From assembly GCF_003148565.1 (NCBI RefSeq), contig NZ_QGGL01000002.1, positions 248,001 to 312,000 of the forward strand: a stretch of 64,000 nucleotides of DNA, written 5' to 3'. The position numbers were made by a program, and so were the translations under genes. Positions 31,239 through 39,490 of the stretch are shown in pieces. Positions within the stretch are counted from its first letter, which is position 1. Each line of letters opens with the position of its first letter. This DNA comes from Tumebacillus permanentifrigoris. Its GTDB lineage: Bacteria > Bacillota > Bacilli > Tumebacillales > Tumebacillaceae. Below the pieces are notes generated by a model. It did no database searches. It saw nothing but the letters and a program-made list of their open reading frames with translations, and was not told the DNA's origin.

Positions 31239-32643
31239 AATGGCGGACGATCGGCTTGCCGTCGAGCGACCAGCTAAAGTCCTGATTGAGTTTCAAACGG
31301 AACGTGTAGGCGAAATAGGCTTGGCGCGGACCCGCCTCGGTGTTGAGGATCAAGTCTGCTCCGACGACCGTGCGGTTCATCAACAAGTTCTCCTCGACAT
31401 GCAGCGATACGATCGTGAATTGCCGCTCCTGTGTCATCTGGTTGAAGTACTCGATGATCGGCTTGTCGGTCGGCTCAAGGCTTTGCAACGACAATTCACG
31501 GGAGATCTGTACCGGTTGCCAGATGCCGTTGGCACCCGCCTCGAACGGTTGCATCAGACGAACGCGGTACGTCTGCCCGCCTTGGACGACATCGACACGG
31601 TCTGGATGTGTCGTCTCGTGTACGCTCGAGATCGCAGCGAACCCGATCTCGGTGAGCACATGTTGAACGACCTGCGTCGGGATCGTGCCCCAACGCGCAG
31701 ACGGATTGCCGAGCCGCACTTGGTCTTGCAGGTGTTCATCCAACTCAGACGGAACATGATCGATCGTCCCGACGATCATCGGCAACGGCGGTTGCTCCGC
31801 AGCCAGCGCTCCAGCGGTTTGCCCATAGAAGCGATCGCGGTCCTTGAGCGCCGGCACGATGCCCTGTCCTCCATGTTCCTGCGACGGGCCGACGGCGACG
31901 ATCGTGCCTGTGCCTCCGTGCGGTGACCCCGATGAAGCGGGCGTCTCGGTTTCCGGCTTGCTGGTCGTCGGCTTGCTGTTTGAAGCAGTGCCCGTCGTCG
32001 TGGTGGTGTCAGCGCTGATGGGAGGTTTCGAATTGACCGTGGCGGGGTTCGAACTGCCCGTGGTCGGTTGTGTGCTGCTTCCGGCAAGCGAGCTTGCGAC
32101 CTTCGTGCCAGCTGGCTGCTTGGGCTCCGTCGAGGGGGTCTTTTGGTTCTCGACGTTCGCGGTCGGCGCGTCAGCAGGTTTTGTCGAAGAATCTGGCGTG
32201 GTCGGCGGGCGGTGCTCGTCGCCTAATGCGACGACAGGCGCAGGCGTGTCGGTCGTGGTGTCGGGCTGAGCCGTATGTGTCGCCGTTCCACTGGGGAGGA
32301 AGTTATAGGTAAAGCCGATGGCGAGGACGACGGCGGCGGCAACGGACAGGCCTTGCCACCATCCCGAAGGGATGCGTCGGCGGCCTTTTTTCTGCAACGG
32401 GGTCGGTGGCGACTGCGGACGCAAAAGTTCGTCAAAGTCGAACTCCATCTGCGACACGAAGCTGCGGTCCGGCAGCACCGCTTTCATGCTCATCAAGCCT
32501 TCGCTCAACTGATGGTACTCTTGCCGCTCGGTGCGGCAGGCCGCACAGCTGGCGATATGTTGATCCAGCCACGCCGTCTCTTCAGCAGACAGGTCACCGT
32601 CCAGTTCGCGCTGGATGAATTCACGGTAGCTGTCATGGGTCAC
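31237..32643 (-). CDS. zinc-binding anti-sigma factor with long Thr/Ser/Pro-rich stalk
   Basis: A 468-residue transmembrane anti-sigma factor. The N-terminal zinc anti-sigma domain contains LDQHIASCAACRTERQEYHQ (HxxxCxxC). One membrane helix (WWQGLSVAAAVVLAIGFTYN) lies at about residues 94-113. A low-complexity stalk of about 150 residues (TTTDTPAPVVALG, STQPTTGSSNPATVNSKPP, TTTTTGTASNSKPTTSKPE) follows, then a folded outer domain of about 200 residues (VRLGNPSARWGTIPTQVVQH, YRVRLMQPFEAGANGIWQP). The stalk suggests wall-spanning sensing. The start overlaps the sigma gene stop by four bases (ATGA). Release probably involves regulated proteolysis, as with RsiW-type proteins; the sensed cue is unknown. 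Confidence 0.88.
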   Translation of the reverse strand: MTHDSYREFIQRELDGDLSAEETAWLDQHIASCAACRTERQEYHQLSEGLMSMKAVLPDRSFVSQMEFDFDELLRPQSPPTPLQKKGRRRIPSGWWQGLSVAAAVVLAIGFTYNFLPSGTATHTAQPDTTTDTPAPVVALGDEHRPPTTPDSSTKPADAPTANVENQKTPSTEPKQPAGTKVASSLAGSSTQPTTGSSNPATVNSKPPISADTTTTTGTASNSKPTTSKPETETPASSGSPHGGTGTIVAVGPSQEHGGQGIVPALKDRDRFYGQTAGALAAEQPPLPMIVGTIDHVPSELDEHLQDQVRLGNPSARWGTIPTQVVQHVLTEIGFAAISSVHETTHPDRVDVVQGGQTYRVRLMQPFEAGANGIWQPVQISRELSLQSLEPTDKPIIEYFNQMTQERQFTIVSLHVEENLLMNRTVVGADLILNTEAGPRQAYFAYTFRLKLNQDFSWSLDGKPIVRH

Positions 32644-33173
32644 ACTTCCTCACCTCCGGTGAACAAAGTTCGCAATTTTTCCCGACCGCGGAACAGTCGG
32701 GTCTTCACTTGGGCCTCTGTGAGTTGCAACGTATCGGCAATCTCTTGGTAGGACAAGTCATGTATGTGGCGCAACACCAGCACTTCGCGGTAATTTTCAG
32801 GCAGGGCCGCGATCGCTTGGTGCAGGTTTTCCTCGGTCATCTTGGTCTCCACTTGCTTCTCTACCGACATGCCATCTGCCGGCAACGTCTCGTTCAATTC
32901 GACGAACTGCGCCTTTTTTTTGCGCGCTTGCTCGCGAACGGTGTTGACGACGACACGGTGAACCCAGCCACGCAACGAACCTTGCCCTTGGTACTGGCTC
33001 AGGGAACGGCAGACTTTCCACAAACAATCCTGTGTCACGTCTTCGGCATCCATTTTCTTGCCTGTCATATAATAGGCCGTCTGGTAGATGAACGGTTCGA
33101 TCGTGCGCAAAAAATTCGAGAGTTTTTCCTTGCTCTCCAAAGCCTCTGCTACGATCTCTAAGTCCTGCTGCAT
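32640..33173 (-). CDS. ECF RNA polymerase sigma factor 2
   Basis: A 177-residue ECF sigma factor of the SigW/SigX/RpoE kind. Region 2 is FIYQTAYYMTGKKMDAEDVT followed by QDCLWKVCRSLSQYQGQGSL and RGWVHRVVVNTVREQARKKK. Region 4 is NYREVLVLRHIHDLSYQEIA, then LTEAQVKTRLFRGREKLRTL. It is encoded with its membrane anti-sigma factor in an overlapping pair. The ATG at 33173 gives a normal ECF length and has AGGGAGGG 13 bases upstream; 29 further in-frame codons are less likely to be translated. Target genes are unknown. Confidence 0.92.
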   Translation of the reverse strand: MQQDLEIVAEALESKEKLSNFLRTIEPFIYQTAYYMTGKKMDAEDVTQDCLWKVCRSLSQYQGQGSLRGWVHRVVVNTVREQARKKKAQFVELNETLPADGMSVEKQVETKMTEENLHQAIAALPENYREVLVLRHIHDLSYQEIADTLQLTEAQVKTRLFRGREKLRTLFTGGEEV

Positions 33174-33292
33174 CCCCGTTCTTCCCTCCCTTACTAAACG
33201 ATGCCAACAGGCACTAAAAAGTTGCACCTGTCGCGCAAAAAAATCTGTTCTTCCCATCATACCAGAACCGAATCTCTTGTGACCGTTCCGTG

Positions 33293-33328
33293 AAAAAAAA
33301 CCCCGGCCTATGGAGCGCCGGGGTTTTG
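33293..33328 (-). terminator. terminator of the 33308-34074 unit
   Basis: An 11-base perfect stem (AAAACCCCGGC / GCCGGGGTTTT), with eight A on the left giving a U-tract on the minus strand. The stop codon of the 80-residue gene falls inside it. Confidence 0.9.
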
Positions 33329-33550
33329 TTCGTCGTTGAGGTGTTCGCGCAGGATGTTGTCGATCATCCGGTCTTCCTCCTGAACGGGGTCATAGGCGGC
33401 GGGAATGATCACTTCCCACCGCGGGGTCAAGGCGCGACGAACTTTTTGGCCAGGGGTCAGGTTGGTGTCGATCGGCTGCATGTGGAACAGTTCATCGAGC
33501 GCCTGCTGGTCCAGTCCTTGTGATGACGGAAGCGGTCGACGCTCGGTCAT
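33308..33550 (-). CDS. small hypothetical protein, second gene of a pair
   Basis: An 80-residue polar protein (MTERRPLPSSQGLDQQALDE, then LTPRWEVIIPAAYDPVQEED and MIDNILREHLNDEQNPGAP). It has no signal peptide and no recognised domain. Its ATG overlaps the stop of the 175-residue gene (ATGA), so the two are co-translated. The extreme C-terminus is encoded inside the operon terminator. Its only clue is constant pairing with the upstream gene. Function is unknown. Confidence 0.65.
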   Translation of the reverse strand: MTERRPLPSSQGLDQQALDELFHMQPIDTNLTPGQKVRRALTPRWEVIIPAAYDPVQEEDRMIDNILREHLNDEQNPGAP

Positions 33551-34074
33551 TCCTGCGGCCACGTGACGAGATCTGCCTCATGCTCGTCTCGCCCGCCCAC
33601 GCCCTCCATCGTGCCGCTGCGCTCGTACCCGCCGACTTCCATCAGGCGGACCAGCGCATCCGCCATGTCGTGCGTCGCGGAGTTCGGGTTGTCGTACGGA
33701 TGTTCCAGCGGTGCGGTGATCATGCCTTTTATCACGTAGGTTTCCTGTCCAACTTCGCCCACGGGCGTGAGCAACATCACCGTTCGCGCGCCACCGCCGA
33801 CCGATTTTACATTCTCGGTGATTTCTTCGTCCGTGCGCTTGTTGATGTTCGGGATATGGATCATGTAGCCGATTTGAAGCTGGCCGTCGACTTGATCGAC
33901 CACCAGATCACACCACGGGCTGTCGTCGTCGGTCAGATCGAGCCGGCTGTGGATCAACGTCGACAGATCCCCAGATACGGAGCCAACCGGCTGTTCAAAG
34001 CGTGTGCGAACGACGGTCACAGGCGCAACCTCGTCCATGATATCAATCAGGTGTTTGACCCAAGTTTCGTACAT
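33547..34074 (-). CDS. hypothetical protein
   Basis: A 175-residue soluble protein: MYETWVKHLIDIMDEVAPVT, then GDLSTLIHSRLDLTDDDSPW and QLQIGYMIHIPNINKRTDEE. It contains GGGARTVMLLTPVGEVGQET and ends in an acidic tail. Alternating strands and helices suggest a compact alpha/beta domain, but I recognise no family or catalytic motif. The ATG follows AAAGGGAGGGGG. It is translationally coupled to the 80-residue gene. The C-terminal third (MADALVRLMEVGGYERSGTM) may be a protein-interaction segment. Function is unknown. Confidence 0.7.
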   Translation of the reverse strand: MYETWVKHLIDIMDEVAPVTVVRTRFEQPVGSVSGDLSTLIHSRLDLTDDDSPWCDLVVDQVDGQLQIGYMIHIPNINKRTDEEITENVKSVGGGARTVMLLTPVGEVGQETYVIKGMITAPLEHPYDNPNSATHDMADALVRLMEVGGYERSGTMEGVGGRDEHEADLVTWPQE

Positions 34075-34181
34075 AAGTCAAATCCCCCTCCCTTTTCACG
34101 CAAGATATACTCCTACAAGAGAGTATCCGTCGCGCAATGCTCCGCTATACAGGGGAACGGGGAGGGGGATTATGGTTTGGT

Positions 34182-34460
34182 TTATTGCTGGTTGTTGATG
34201 ACAAGTTTGAGGTGCTCCTTGCGCAGACGCTTCTCGGTGTCTCGCGGGCGGCTTAACAGGCTTTCCGCTCGTCCGAGCAACAGCTCGCGAGCGGCATCTA
34301 AGTGTTCGACCGCTTGGGTTAAATCGATAAAGGAACGAACAAATTCACTTGTTTGAAGCTTCAGAATTTCGTTTGGATGTTCAGATACTTGCTTTGCCAA
34401 TTCGTAGATCTTGGCAATCAGTTGATCGACGGGTTCTTTTTGCTCTGCTGTTTTTTTCAT
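34182..34460 (-). CDS. small helical hypothetical protein
   Basis: A 92-residue, highly helical and charged protein (VDQLIAKIYELAKQVSEHPN, ILKLQTSEFVRSFIDLTQAV, LDAARELLLGRAESLLSRPR) likely to form a coiled coil or helical bundle. The start is uncertain: an ATG at 34460 with GAGAGGG upstream, or a GTG at 34481. No signal peptide or recognised domain is present. It is monocistronic and lies beside the small acid-soluble spore protein gene; a sporulation role is possible but unsupported. Confidence 0.65.
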   Translation of the reverse strand: MKKTAEQKEPVDQLIAKIYELAKQVSEHPNEILKLQTSEFVRSFIDLTQAVEHLDAARELLLGRAESLLSRPRDTEKRLRKEHLKLVINNQQ

Positions 34461-34549
34461 ATCCCCATGACCCTCTCCCACTGATGTATATCACCTAGCG
34501 TACAGTGGAGGGCGGGCGCGAAGCAACGCACATTTTCTACCATCATAAT

Positions 34550-34588
34550 GAAACGAGGACAGCGCGGGAGGCGCTGTCCTCGTTTTTG
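34550..34588. terminator. terminator of the SASP gene
   Basis: A 15-base perfect stem (AAACGAGGACAGCGC / GCGCTGTCCTCGTTT) just after the spore protein gene on the minus strand. The T-run is better on the plus side. Confidence 0.82.
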
Positions 34589-34601
34589 TACCGTGAAAAC
34601 G

Positions 34602-34967
34602 TCAGTGCAGTTGCTGTTGTTGCTGCCCCCCATTTGGATACGCTTGCAGGCCGCCGATCTGATCGAGGTACGCCTGTGCCGCGATCACGGAGTCCTGCGC
34701 GGCTTGGATCTCGTTGGGCTGAGCACCTGGTTGCGCCTCCACGGCCTGCAAAACTTGCGGGCTTTGCATCATCGCGCTCTCTGCAAACTCGATCATTTTC
34801 CGCACCATCACGCCGCCGACATAGCCGTTCATTCGGGATGGCAACATCCCTTTGTCCACTTGGTCGTAGTTCGGAATCCCCAGTTCGGCAGCGACTTCTG
34901 TCTTCAGCTGATCCAACGCATTGCGAGCACCGGGCACTTCGGCGCGGTTGCGGCGGTTGTTCGGCAT
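34602..34967 (-). CDS. alpha/beta-type small acid-soluble spore protein (extended)
   Basis: A 121-residue DNA-binding spore protein. The SASP signatures are ARNALDQLKTEVAAELGI, which includes the germination-protease site region TEVAAEL, and SRMNGYVGGVMVRKMIEFAE. Such proteins coat DNA in the forespore and are degraded at germination. It is longer than the usual 60-95 residues: an extra C-terminal tail of about 45 residues ends NGGQQQQQLH, and the segment YDQVDKGMLP replaces the usual central part. It would be expressed from a SigG promoter in the forespore; I did not find clear -35/-10 elements. It shows that the organism sporulates. The ATG follows GGAGGAGATG. Confidence 0.92.
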   Translation of the reverse strand: MPNNRRNRAEVPGARNALDQLKTEVAAELGIPNYDQVDKGMLPSRMNGYVGGVMVRKMIEFAESAMMQSPQVLQAVEAQPGAQPNEIQAAQDSVIAAQAYLDQIGGLQAYPNGGQQQQQLH

Positions 34968-35033
34968 CCGTCATCTCCTCCTGTCGAGTTGGAGTTCCTG
35001 CACACCTAACCTCATGGCAGGGTGGTACAACCA

Positions 35034-37382
35034 CTAGTATCCCCGTTCCAACCAGGAGTAGATGTCCAGATATTGCCCGTCCGTGGTGCAGACGATCGCG
35101 CCTTGGGCATCGGTGCGCCAGAGTGTGGCGTGTGCTTGGCCCAAGCGTTGGAGTGTGGCGGGGGCCGGATGTCCGTAGTGGTTGTGCGCACCGGCGGAGA
35201 CGACCGCATGCGTGGGGGTGGTCTGGCGCAGGAACGGAAGCGTCGTGGAGTAGGCGCTACCGTGGTGCGCGACTTTCAGGACGTCGATGTGGCGGGAAGC
35301 AGGTTTCGAGGCAGGGGTGTCCCTCCTGTCGTCGATCAAATGTAGGGGAAGGCTGGGTTCCTCGTCCCCTTCAAAGTCTCCCGTAAAAAGGAAGCTCTTC
35401 GTCAAGTACGTCAGGGTGAAAACGATGCAGTTGGCATTTGTATCAGAGCGGGTGTTGTGAAAGGGGTTGACCGGTGGGTTGAGGATCGTGACTTGTAGAT
35501 CGGTCTCAGGTGTCCATGACTGTCCGGCGTGGACTTGAGTGATCGGGATCTGCTTTTGTCGAGCGGTGCTGAGCAGGTCTTGGTAGAAGGGCTTTTCGGT
35601 GGTGAGATCGGAGACGAGGATGTGGTGGACGCGGACGTTTTGCAGGACGGCGGCGAGACCTCGGATGTGGTCTTCGTCGGCGTGGGTCATCACGAGAGTA
35701 TCGATCTCGTCGATCCCCCTCGCCGCCAGCGCCGGGAGGACGATGCGCTCCCCAATGTCATACTCGCTGTGTTGAAATTGCGGGATGCCGCCCCCATCGA
35801 CGAGCCAGACGTGGTGATGTGGCATCTCGATCAGGATCGAGTCGCCCTGCCCGACATCGAGAAATGTGACGCGCAAGTCCTGCGGGGCGAAAAAGCGCCA
35901 GAGGGCGCCGATCGAGAGCGCGCAGGCGATGGCGAGCAGCGCAACTTGTCGAGTACGGTGAGCGAGAACGTACCACCCGGTGCCGACTCGACGCAGTGCG
36001 ACTAGCAGCCATCCCCCGTAGTACAGCCACAGCCACGCTATTGCTGGAGCCTGATAGTGGCGCACCAACCAGCCGGCGTTCCCGACAGCGGTCAACGGCT
36101 GGACGAGCAAGTCGAGTGCCCACGACACGATCTGCGCAGGCAAGGTTGCCAAAGCGGGGTGGAGCAAACCGAGCAAGATGCTGAGCACGGCGGCAGGTGT
36201 GAGAAAGGCGATCAACGGGAGGATGTAGAGGTTGGCAAGCAAGGAGAGCGGTGTGAACACAGGGGAGATCGTCAGTACAAGCGGGGTGGAGATCAGTTCG
36301 GAGAGGAAGGTCAGGAGCAGAGCTTTCAGGAGTGTGTTGCGCGCTTCGAGGTACGGGGCGGCGATGAGCAAGGCCAGCGTGAGCAGGAAAGTCAGTTGGA
36401 AGCCGATGTTGGTCAGCAGAAACGGATCGAGTGTGAGCAGGATTCCAGCAGCCAGCGCCCAAGCGGTGAGCGGGTCGGGATCGCGTGCGAGGATGCGGCT
36501 GAGACACCAGAGCAGGCTCATGGTACAAGCGCGCGTCACGGAGGCACCACCGCCTGCGAGACCGCCGTAGAGCAAGATGACGACGATGGCGAGGCTGTAG
36601 CGTTTCGGGGTCGTGAGCCCGAATTTTTTCAACAGGGCGAGCAAGGGCAGGATCAGCAACGAGACGTTAGCACCGGAGACAGCGAGGATGTGGATGATGC
36701 CGAGTTCGCGAAATGTTGCCTTCACTTCAGGATCAAGCCCCTCCTCCACACCGAGCACGATTCCCGAGATGAGAGCGACTTGGTCAGGTCTGTAGGCGTT
36801 GCGGACGACCGCCAACAGCCGATGGCGCAACGGGTAGAGCAAGCGAGCTTGTATCCCACGGTCGTCGTGCCCGATCACGTGGAGGCTATCTGGGGCGATG
36901 GAATAGTTCACGCCTTGGCGTGTGTAGTACGTCCATGCATCGAAGCCACCGGGATTTCGGGCGTGTGCCGGTCTTTCCAGTCGAGCTTGGAGTTCCAGCA
37001 GGTCTCCGTGATGTAGCGTGGTGGGCGTCTTCAGACGAACCACCGCTTTTTCCCCGACGGGGTGGCCTTGGAGTGCGGTCAATTGGATCGTGAACCGCGT
37101 GGGGGTTGGGTCGTCGAGTACCTGACCACGGAGTGTAACAGACTGCCCTACATAGGCTTCAAGCGTTGGCTGGTTGTACCACTGATGCACGTCTACGGTG
37201 AAGACGCCCACGAAACAGGCGGTGAGCAGCAACCCGACTCTCGGAAGTTGCCTGTAGACGAGGAGCGTCAGGACGACAGGTAGTAGCAACCACGCCGGAT
37301 GCCAAGCGGCAGGCACCCAATGGCCTGCATAGATGCCCGTGACAAAAAAAACCACAGCGAACAGGATCAGACGGGGGGTCAT
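35034..37382 (-). CDS. comEC: competence DNA channel protein ComEC
   Basis: A 782-residue polytopic membrane protein that carries transforming single-stranded DNA across the membrane. The N-terminal part with two or three helices is followed by an OB-like domain (VGQSVTLRGQVLDDPTPTR). The Competence domain, with about ten helices, includes IIHILAVSGANVSLLILPLL. The C-terminal metallo-beta-lactamase domain (VTFLDVGQGDSILIEMPHHH, DTLVMTHADEDHIRGLAAV, KVAHHGSAYSTTLPFLR) is probably the nuclease that degrades the other strand. The ATG at 37382 has GTGAGG nine bases upstream. It is expected to follow comEA in one operon, and comEB is missing between them. Confidence 0.95.
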   Translation of the reverse strand: MTPRLILFAVVFFVTGIYAGHWVPAAWHPAWLLLPVVLTLLVYRQLPRVGLLLTACFVGVFTVDVHQWYNQPTLEAYVGQSVTLRGQVLDDPTPTRFTIQLTALQGHPVGEKAVVRLKTPTTLHHGDLLELQARLERPAHARNPGGFDAWTYYTRQGVNYSIAPDSLHVIGHDDRGIQARLLYPLRHRLLAVVRNAYRPDQVALISGIVLGVEEGLDPEVKATFRELGIIHILAVSGANVSLLILPLLALLKKFGLTTPKRYSLAIVVILLYGGLAGGGASVTRACTMSLLWCLSRILARDPDPLTAWALAAGILLTLDPFLLTNIGFQLTFLLTLALLIAAPYLEARNTLLKALLLTFLSELISTPLVLTISPVFTPLSLLANLYILPLIAFLTPAAVLSILLGLLHPALATLPAQIVSWALDLLVQPLTAVGNAGWLVRHYQAPAIAWLWLYYGGWLLVALRRVGTGWYVLAHRTRQVALLAIACALSIGALWRFFAPQDLRVTFLDVGQGDSILIEMPHHHVWLVDGGGIPQFQHSEYDIGERIVLPALAARGIDEIDTLVMTHADEDHIRGLAAVLQNVRVHHILVSDLTTEKPFYQDLLSTARQKQIPITQVHAGQSWTPETDLQVTILNPPVNPFHNTRSDTNANCIVFTLTYLTKSFLFTGDFEGDEEPSLPLHLIDDRRDTPASKPASRHIDVLKVAHHGSAYSTTLPFLRQTTPTHAVVSAGAHNHYGHPAPATLQRLGQAHATLWRTDAQGAIVCTTDGQYLDIYSWLERGY

Positions 37383-37551
37383 GAGAGAAAGCCTCACTTT
37401 CAGGAAGGGGGTGTACAGCGGGGAACTTGCTAGGTAGAGATGTGTCGAGTGCGGCGAAAACTTGCTGGAAACAGAGCGGGCTTCTAACAGGATGCGAACT
37501 TCTACTTTGCGTGAGTAACACTTGCAGGGCGTTTCGTTGAGAGACTTCTAC

Positions 37552-38118
37552 CTACTCCACCGTCACTTTGTCGCGGATCTGGTCGATGAGTTTGACGCCG
37601 AAGCCGGGGACTTTTTTGAGGTCGTCGATGGAGAGGAATCGACCCTCGTTGTCACGGTACTGGACGATCGCTTGGGCGCGCGTCGAGCCGATGCCAGGCA
37701 GTTTGTCGAGTTCTTCGGCCGTCGCTTGGTTGAGGTTGAGCTTGCCTGTGCTGGACTTCGGCGCGGACGCCACCGGCTCTGCTCCGCTTTTCGGGACTAC
37801 GACTTCCCCGCCGTCCTTCAACACCGCAGCCATGTTCAGCTTGTCAGTGTCTGCGTCAGACTTGGCTCCACCCGCCGCTTGCACCGCGTCGATCACGCGA
37901 CTGTCGGCAGGAAGTTGATACACGCCCGGCGTGTTCACTTCCCCTTTTACATGCACCCGAACAGCTTGTCCGGGCTCTGGTTTCGCAGCGGCATCTGCAA
38001 CCGTGGTGGCTGTTGGAGGTGCTTGCTCCACTTGCGGCTTGCCTCCATACAGATACACGCTGCCCGCCATCAACACCCCAGCGAGCACGGCGAGCAGCAA
38101 GAAGCGTTCCTTTTTCAT
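37552..38118 (-). CDS. comEA: competence DNA receptor ComEA
   Basis: A 188-residue membrane-anchored DNA-binding protein. A short N-terminal anchor (MKKERFLLLAVLAGVLMAGS) is followed by a flexible segment and an SLBB domain (VRVHVKGEVNTPGVYQLPAD). The C-terminal helix-hairpin-helix pair binds double-stranded DNA (KLNLNQATAEELDKLPGIGS, TRAQAIVQYRDNEGRFLSID, DLKKVPGFGVKLIDQIR). It gathers DNA at the cell surface for ComEC, whose gene begins 169 bases downstream. The ATG at 38118 has AAGGAGGGATGATT upstream; an ATG two codons earlier sits too close to the ribosome site. Confidence 0.95.
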   Translation of the reverse strand: MKKERFLLLAVLAGVLMAGSVYLYGGKPQVEQAPPTATTVADAAAKPEPGQAVRVHVKGEVNTPGVYQLPADSRVIDAVQAAGGAKSDADTDKLNMAAVLKDGGEVVVPKSGAEPVASAPKSSTGKLNLNQATAEELDKLPGIGSTRAQAIVQYRDNEGRFLSIDDLKKVPGFGVKLIDQIRDKVTVE

Positions 38119-38245
38119 AATCATCCCTCCTTGCTACTGACTTCAACAGGTGTCAGTTGTTTCCTCCTTTTCCCCTGTATCCCGCCCTGTGCAACCGCGA
38201 ACGCTACTCCTACCAGCATTCTTAGGACCAAGGGGGAATTGGCGC

Positions 38246-38770
38246 ATGTTGCTTCAACGCTTCATACCCAGCCTGCATCTGCACACGATCTTCGACATCG
38301 ACTTTCAAAAACTCCGTGCGCGCGGTGTGCGCGGCATCATCACCAACCTTGACAACACACTGATCGAACAGGACAGCCTGCACGCCACCGAACGCCTGAT
38401 GAAATGGATTCAAACCCTGCGCCAAGCAGGTCTGAAAGTTGTGATCGTCTCCAATAACAGAAAAGTTCGCGTCTCCGAGTTCGCCCGCCCGCTCGGCATC
38501 CCGTTCGTCTACGAAGCGCGCAAACCGTGGGGTCACCCCTTTGAACGGGCCCTGCGCCTGCTCCACACTTCGTCACAGGAAACGGTGGTGATCGGTGACC
38601 AATTGCTTACCGACATCTACGGAGGCAACAAGTTCGGTTTTTTCACCGTCTGGGTCGACCCGCTGCACGGCAAGGAAGGTTGGCCGACGAGGATCAACCG
38701 CTTTTTTGAACGCATCCTCTACCGCTACCTCAAGAACAAAGGCTATATGCCGTGGGACGAACACCTCTAA
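38246..38770 (+). CDS. YqeG-like HAD protein with altered nucleophile motif
   Basis: A 174-residue paralogue of YqeG, a HAD-IIIA-type phosphatase; another copy is at 51764-52276. It shares IPSLHLHTIFDIDFQKLRAR, the segment VVIVSNNRKVRVSEFARPLG and ETVVIGDQLLTDIYGGNKFG. Motif I, however, reads GIITNLDNTLIEQD, whereas the genuine YqeG copy has TDLDNT. The nucleophilic Asp codon is AAC (Asn), so phosphatase activity is doubtful. The second Asp is kept. The ATG follows AAGGGGGAATT. It has its own promoter region after comEA on the other strand. Its function may be structural or regulatory. Confidence 0.85.
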   Translation: MLLQRFIPSLHLHTIFDIDFQKLRARGVRGIITNLDNTLIEQDSLHATERLMKWIQTLRQAGLKVVIVSNNRKVRVSEFARPLGIPFVYEARKPWGHPFERALRLLHTSSQETVVIGDQLLTDIYGGNKFGFFTVWVDPLHGKEGWPTRINRFFERILYRYLKNKGYMPWDEHL

Positions 38771-38962
38771 AAACCATGCGTCTCCCCTCGACCAACTCAC
38801 CAATCTAGGCACCCGCACATAGAGTAAGACGACCGCGGAGCACAATCGGTACGTCGAGAATTGGGGCAGGCATCTTTGTGGTGATTGTACCTCCTGAACC
38901 TGTTATTGCTGGATCAGACGTTTGGCGGCCAATTCTCTTGGTAATCGTTGGCTTTGTGCAAT

Positions 38963-38991
38963 TTGCACGATGCAAGCAATTCGGGTAAAAT
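38963..38991 (+). promoter_or_regulatory. sigma-A promoter of mntR with overlapping palindrome
   Basis: -35 TTGCAC (38963-38968), spacer of 17 bases, -10 TAAAAT (38986-38991), about 50 bases before the mntR ATG. The palindrome TTGCA-CGA-TGCAA overlaps the -35 box and could be an operator. The interval 38771-38962 holds no supportable gene. Confidence 0.7.
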
Positions 38992-39042
38992 GTTACGGAC
39001 GAATCTAGTCATGGATACTTCCGAGGAGAGAGAGGATTTGGT

Positions 39043-39489
39043 ATGCTCACATCCAGCATGGAGGACTATTTGGAGAAGATTTACGAATTGATGAAGGAAA
39101 AAGGGTACGCCCGAGTATCCGACATCGCCTCCTCGCTTTCGGTGCAACCGTCCTCTGTGACCAAGATGATCCAGAAGCTTGATGAGAAGCAACTGGTCAC
39201 CTACGAAAAGTACCGCGGAATCGTCTTGACACCGAAGGGCGAGCAACTCGGCAAATCGATGAAGCAACGCCACAAGCGGTTGGAAGAATTTCTGCGGATG
39301 CTCGGCGTCAGTGAGGAAACGATCCAGAGGGACGTCGAAGGCATCGAACACCACGTCTCGCCTTCCACGATGAAAGCGCTCAACAATCTCGTCCTGTTTT
39401 TTGACCAGAACTCCCATTGTTTGGAGGAGTTTAACGACTTCTGCCAAGAGTTGGAGATGTTGAAGGAGACGGAAGAAGAACGAAAGTGA
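39043..39489 (+). CDS. mntR: manganese-responsive regulator MntR
   Basis: A 148-residue DtxR-family repressor of Mn uptake genes. The N-terminal HTH contains SMEDYLEKIYELMKEKGYAR and VQPSSVTKMIQKLDEKQLV. The metal ligands known for Bacillus MntR are all in place: Asp8, Glu11, His77 (in KQRHKRLEEF), Glu99, Glu102 and His103 (in DVEGIEHHV). With Mn2+ bound it represses mntABCD and mntH; no transporter gene is adjacent here. The ATG has GAGAGAGG upstream. The gene has its own promoter and is followed by a small terminator before ddl. Confidence 0.95.
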   Translation: MLTSSMEDYLEKIYELMKEKGYARVSDIASSLSVQPSSVTKMIQKLDEKQLVTYEKYRGIVLTPKGEQLGKSMKQRHKRLEEFLRMLGVSEETIQRDVEGIEHHVSPSTMKALNNLVLFFDQNSHCLEEFNDFCQELEMLKETEEERK

Positions 39490-39490
39490 T

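Noticed and set aside
38856-38939. Distant inverted repeat GAGAATTGG / CCAATTCTC upstream of mntR
   Set aside because: The arms are about 60 bases apart with no further pairing. It does not match a manganese riboswitch and could be chance.
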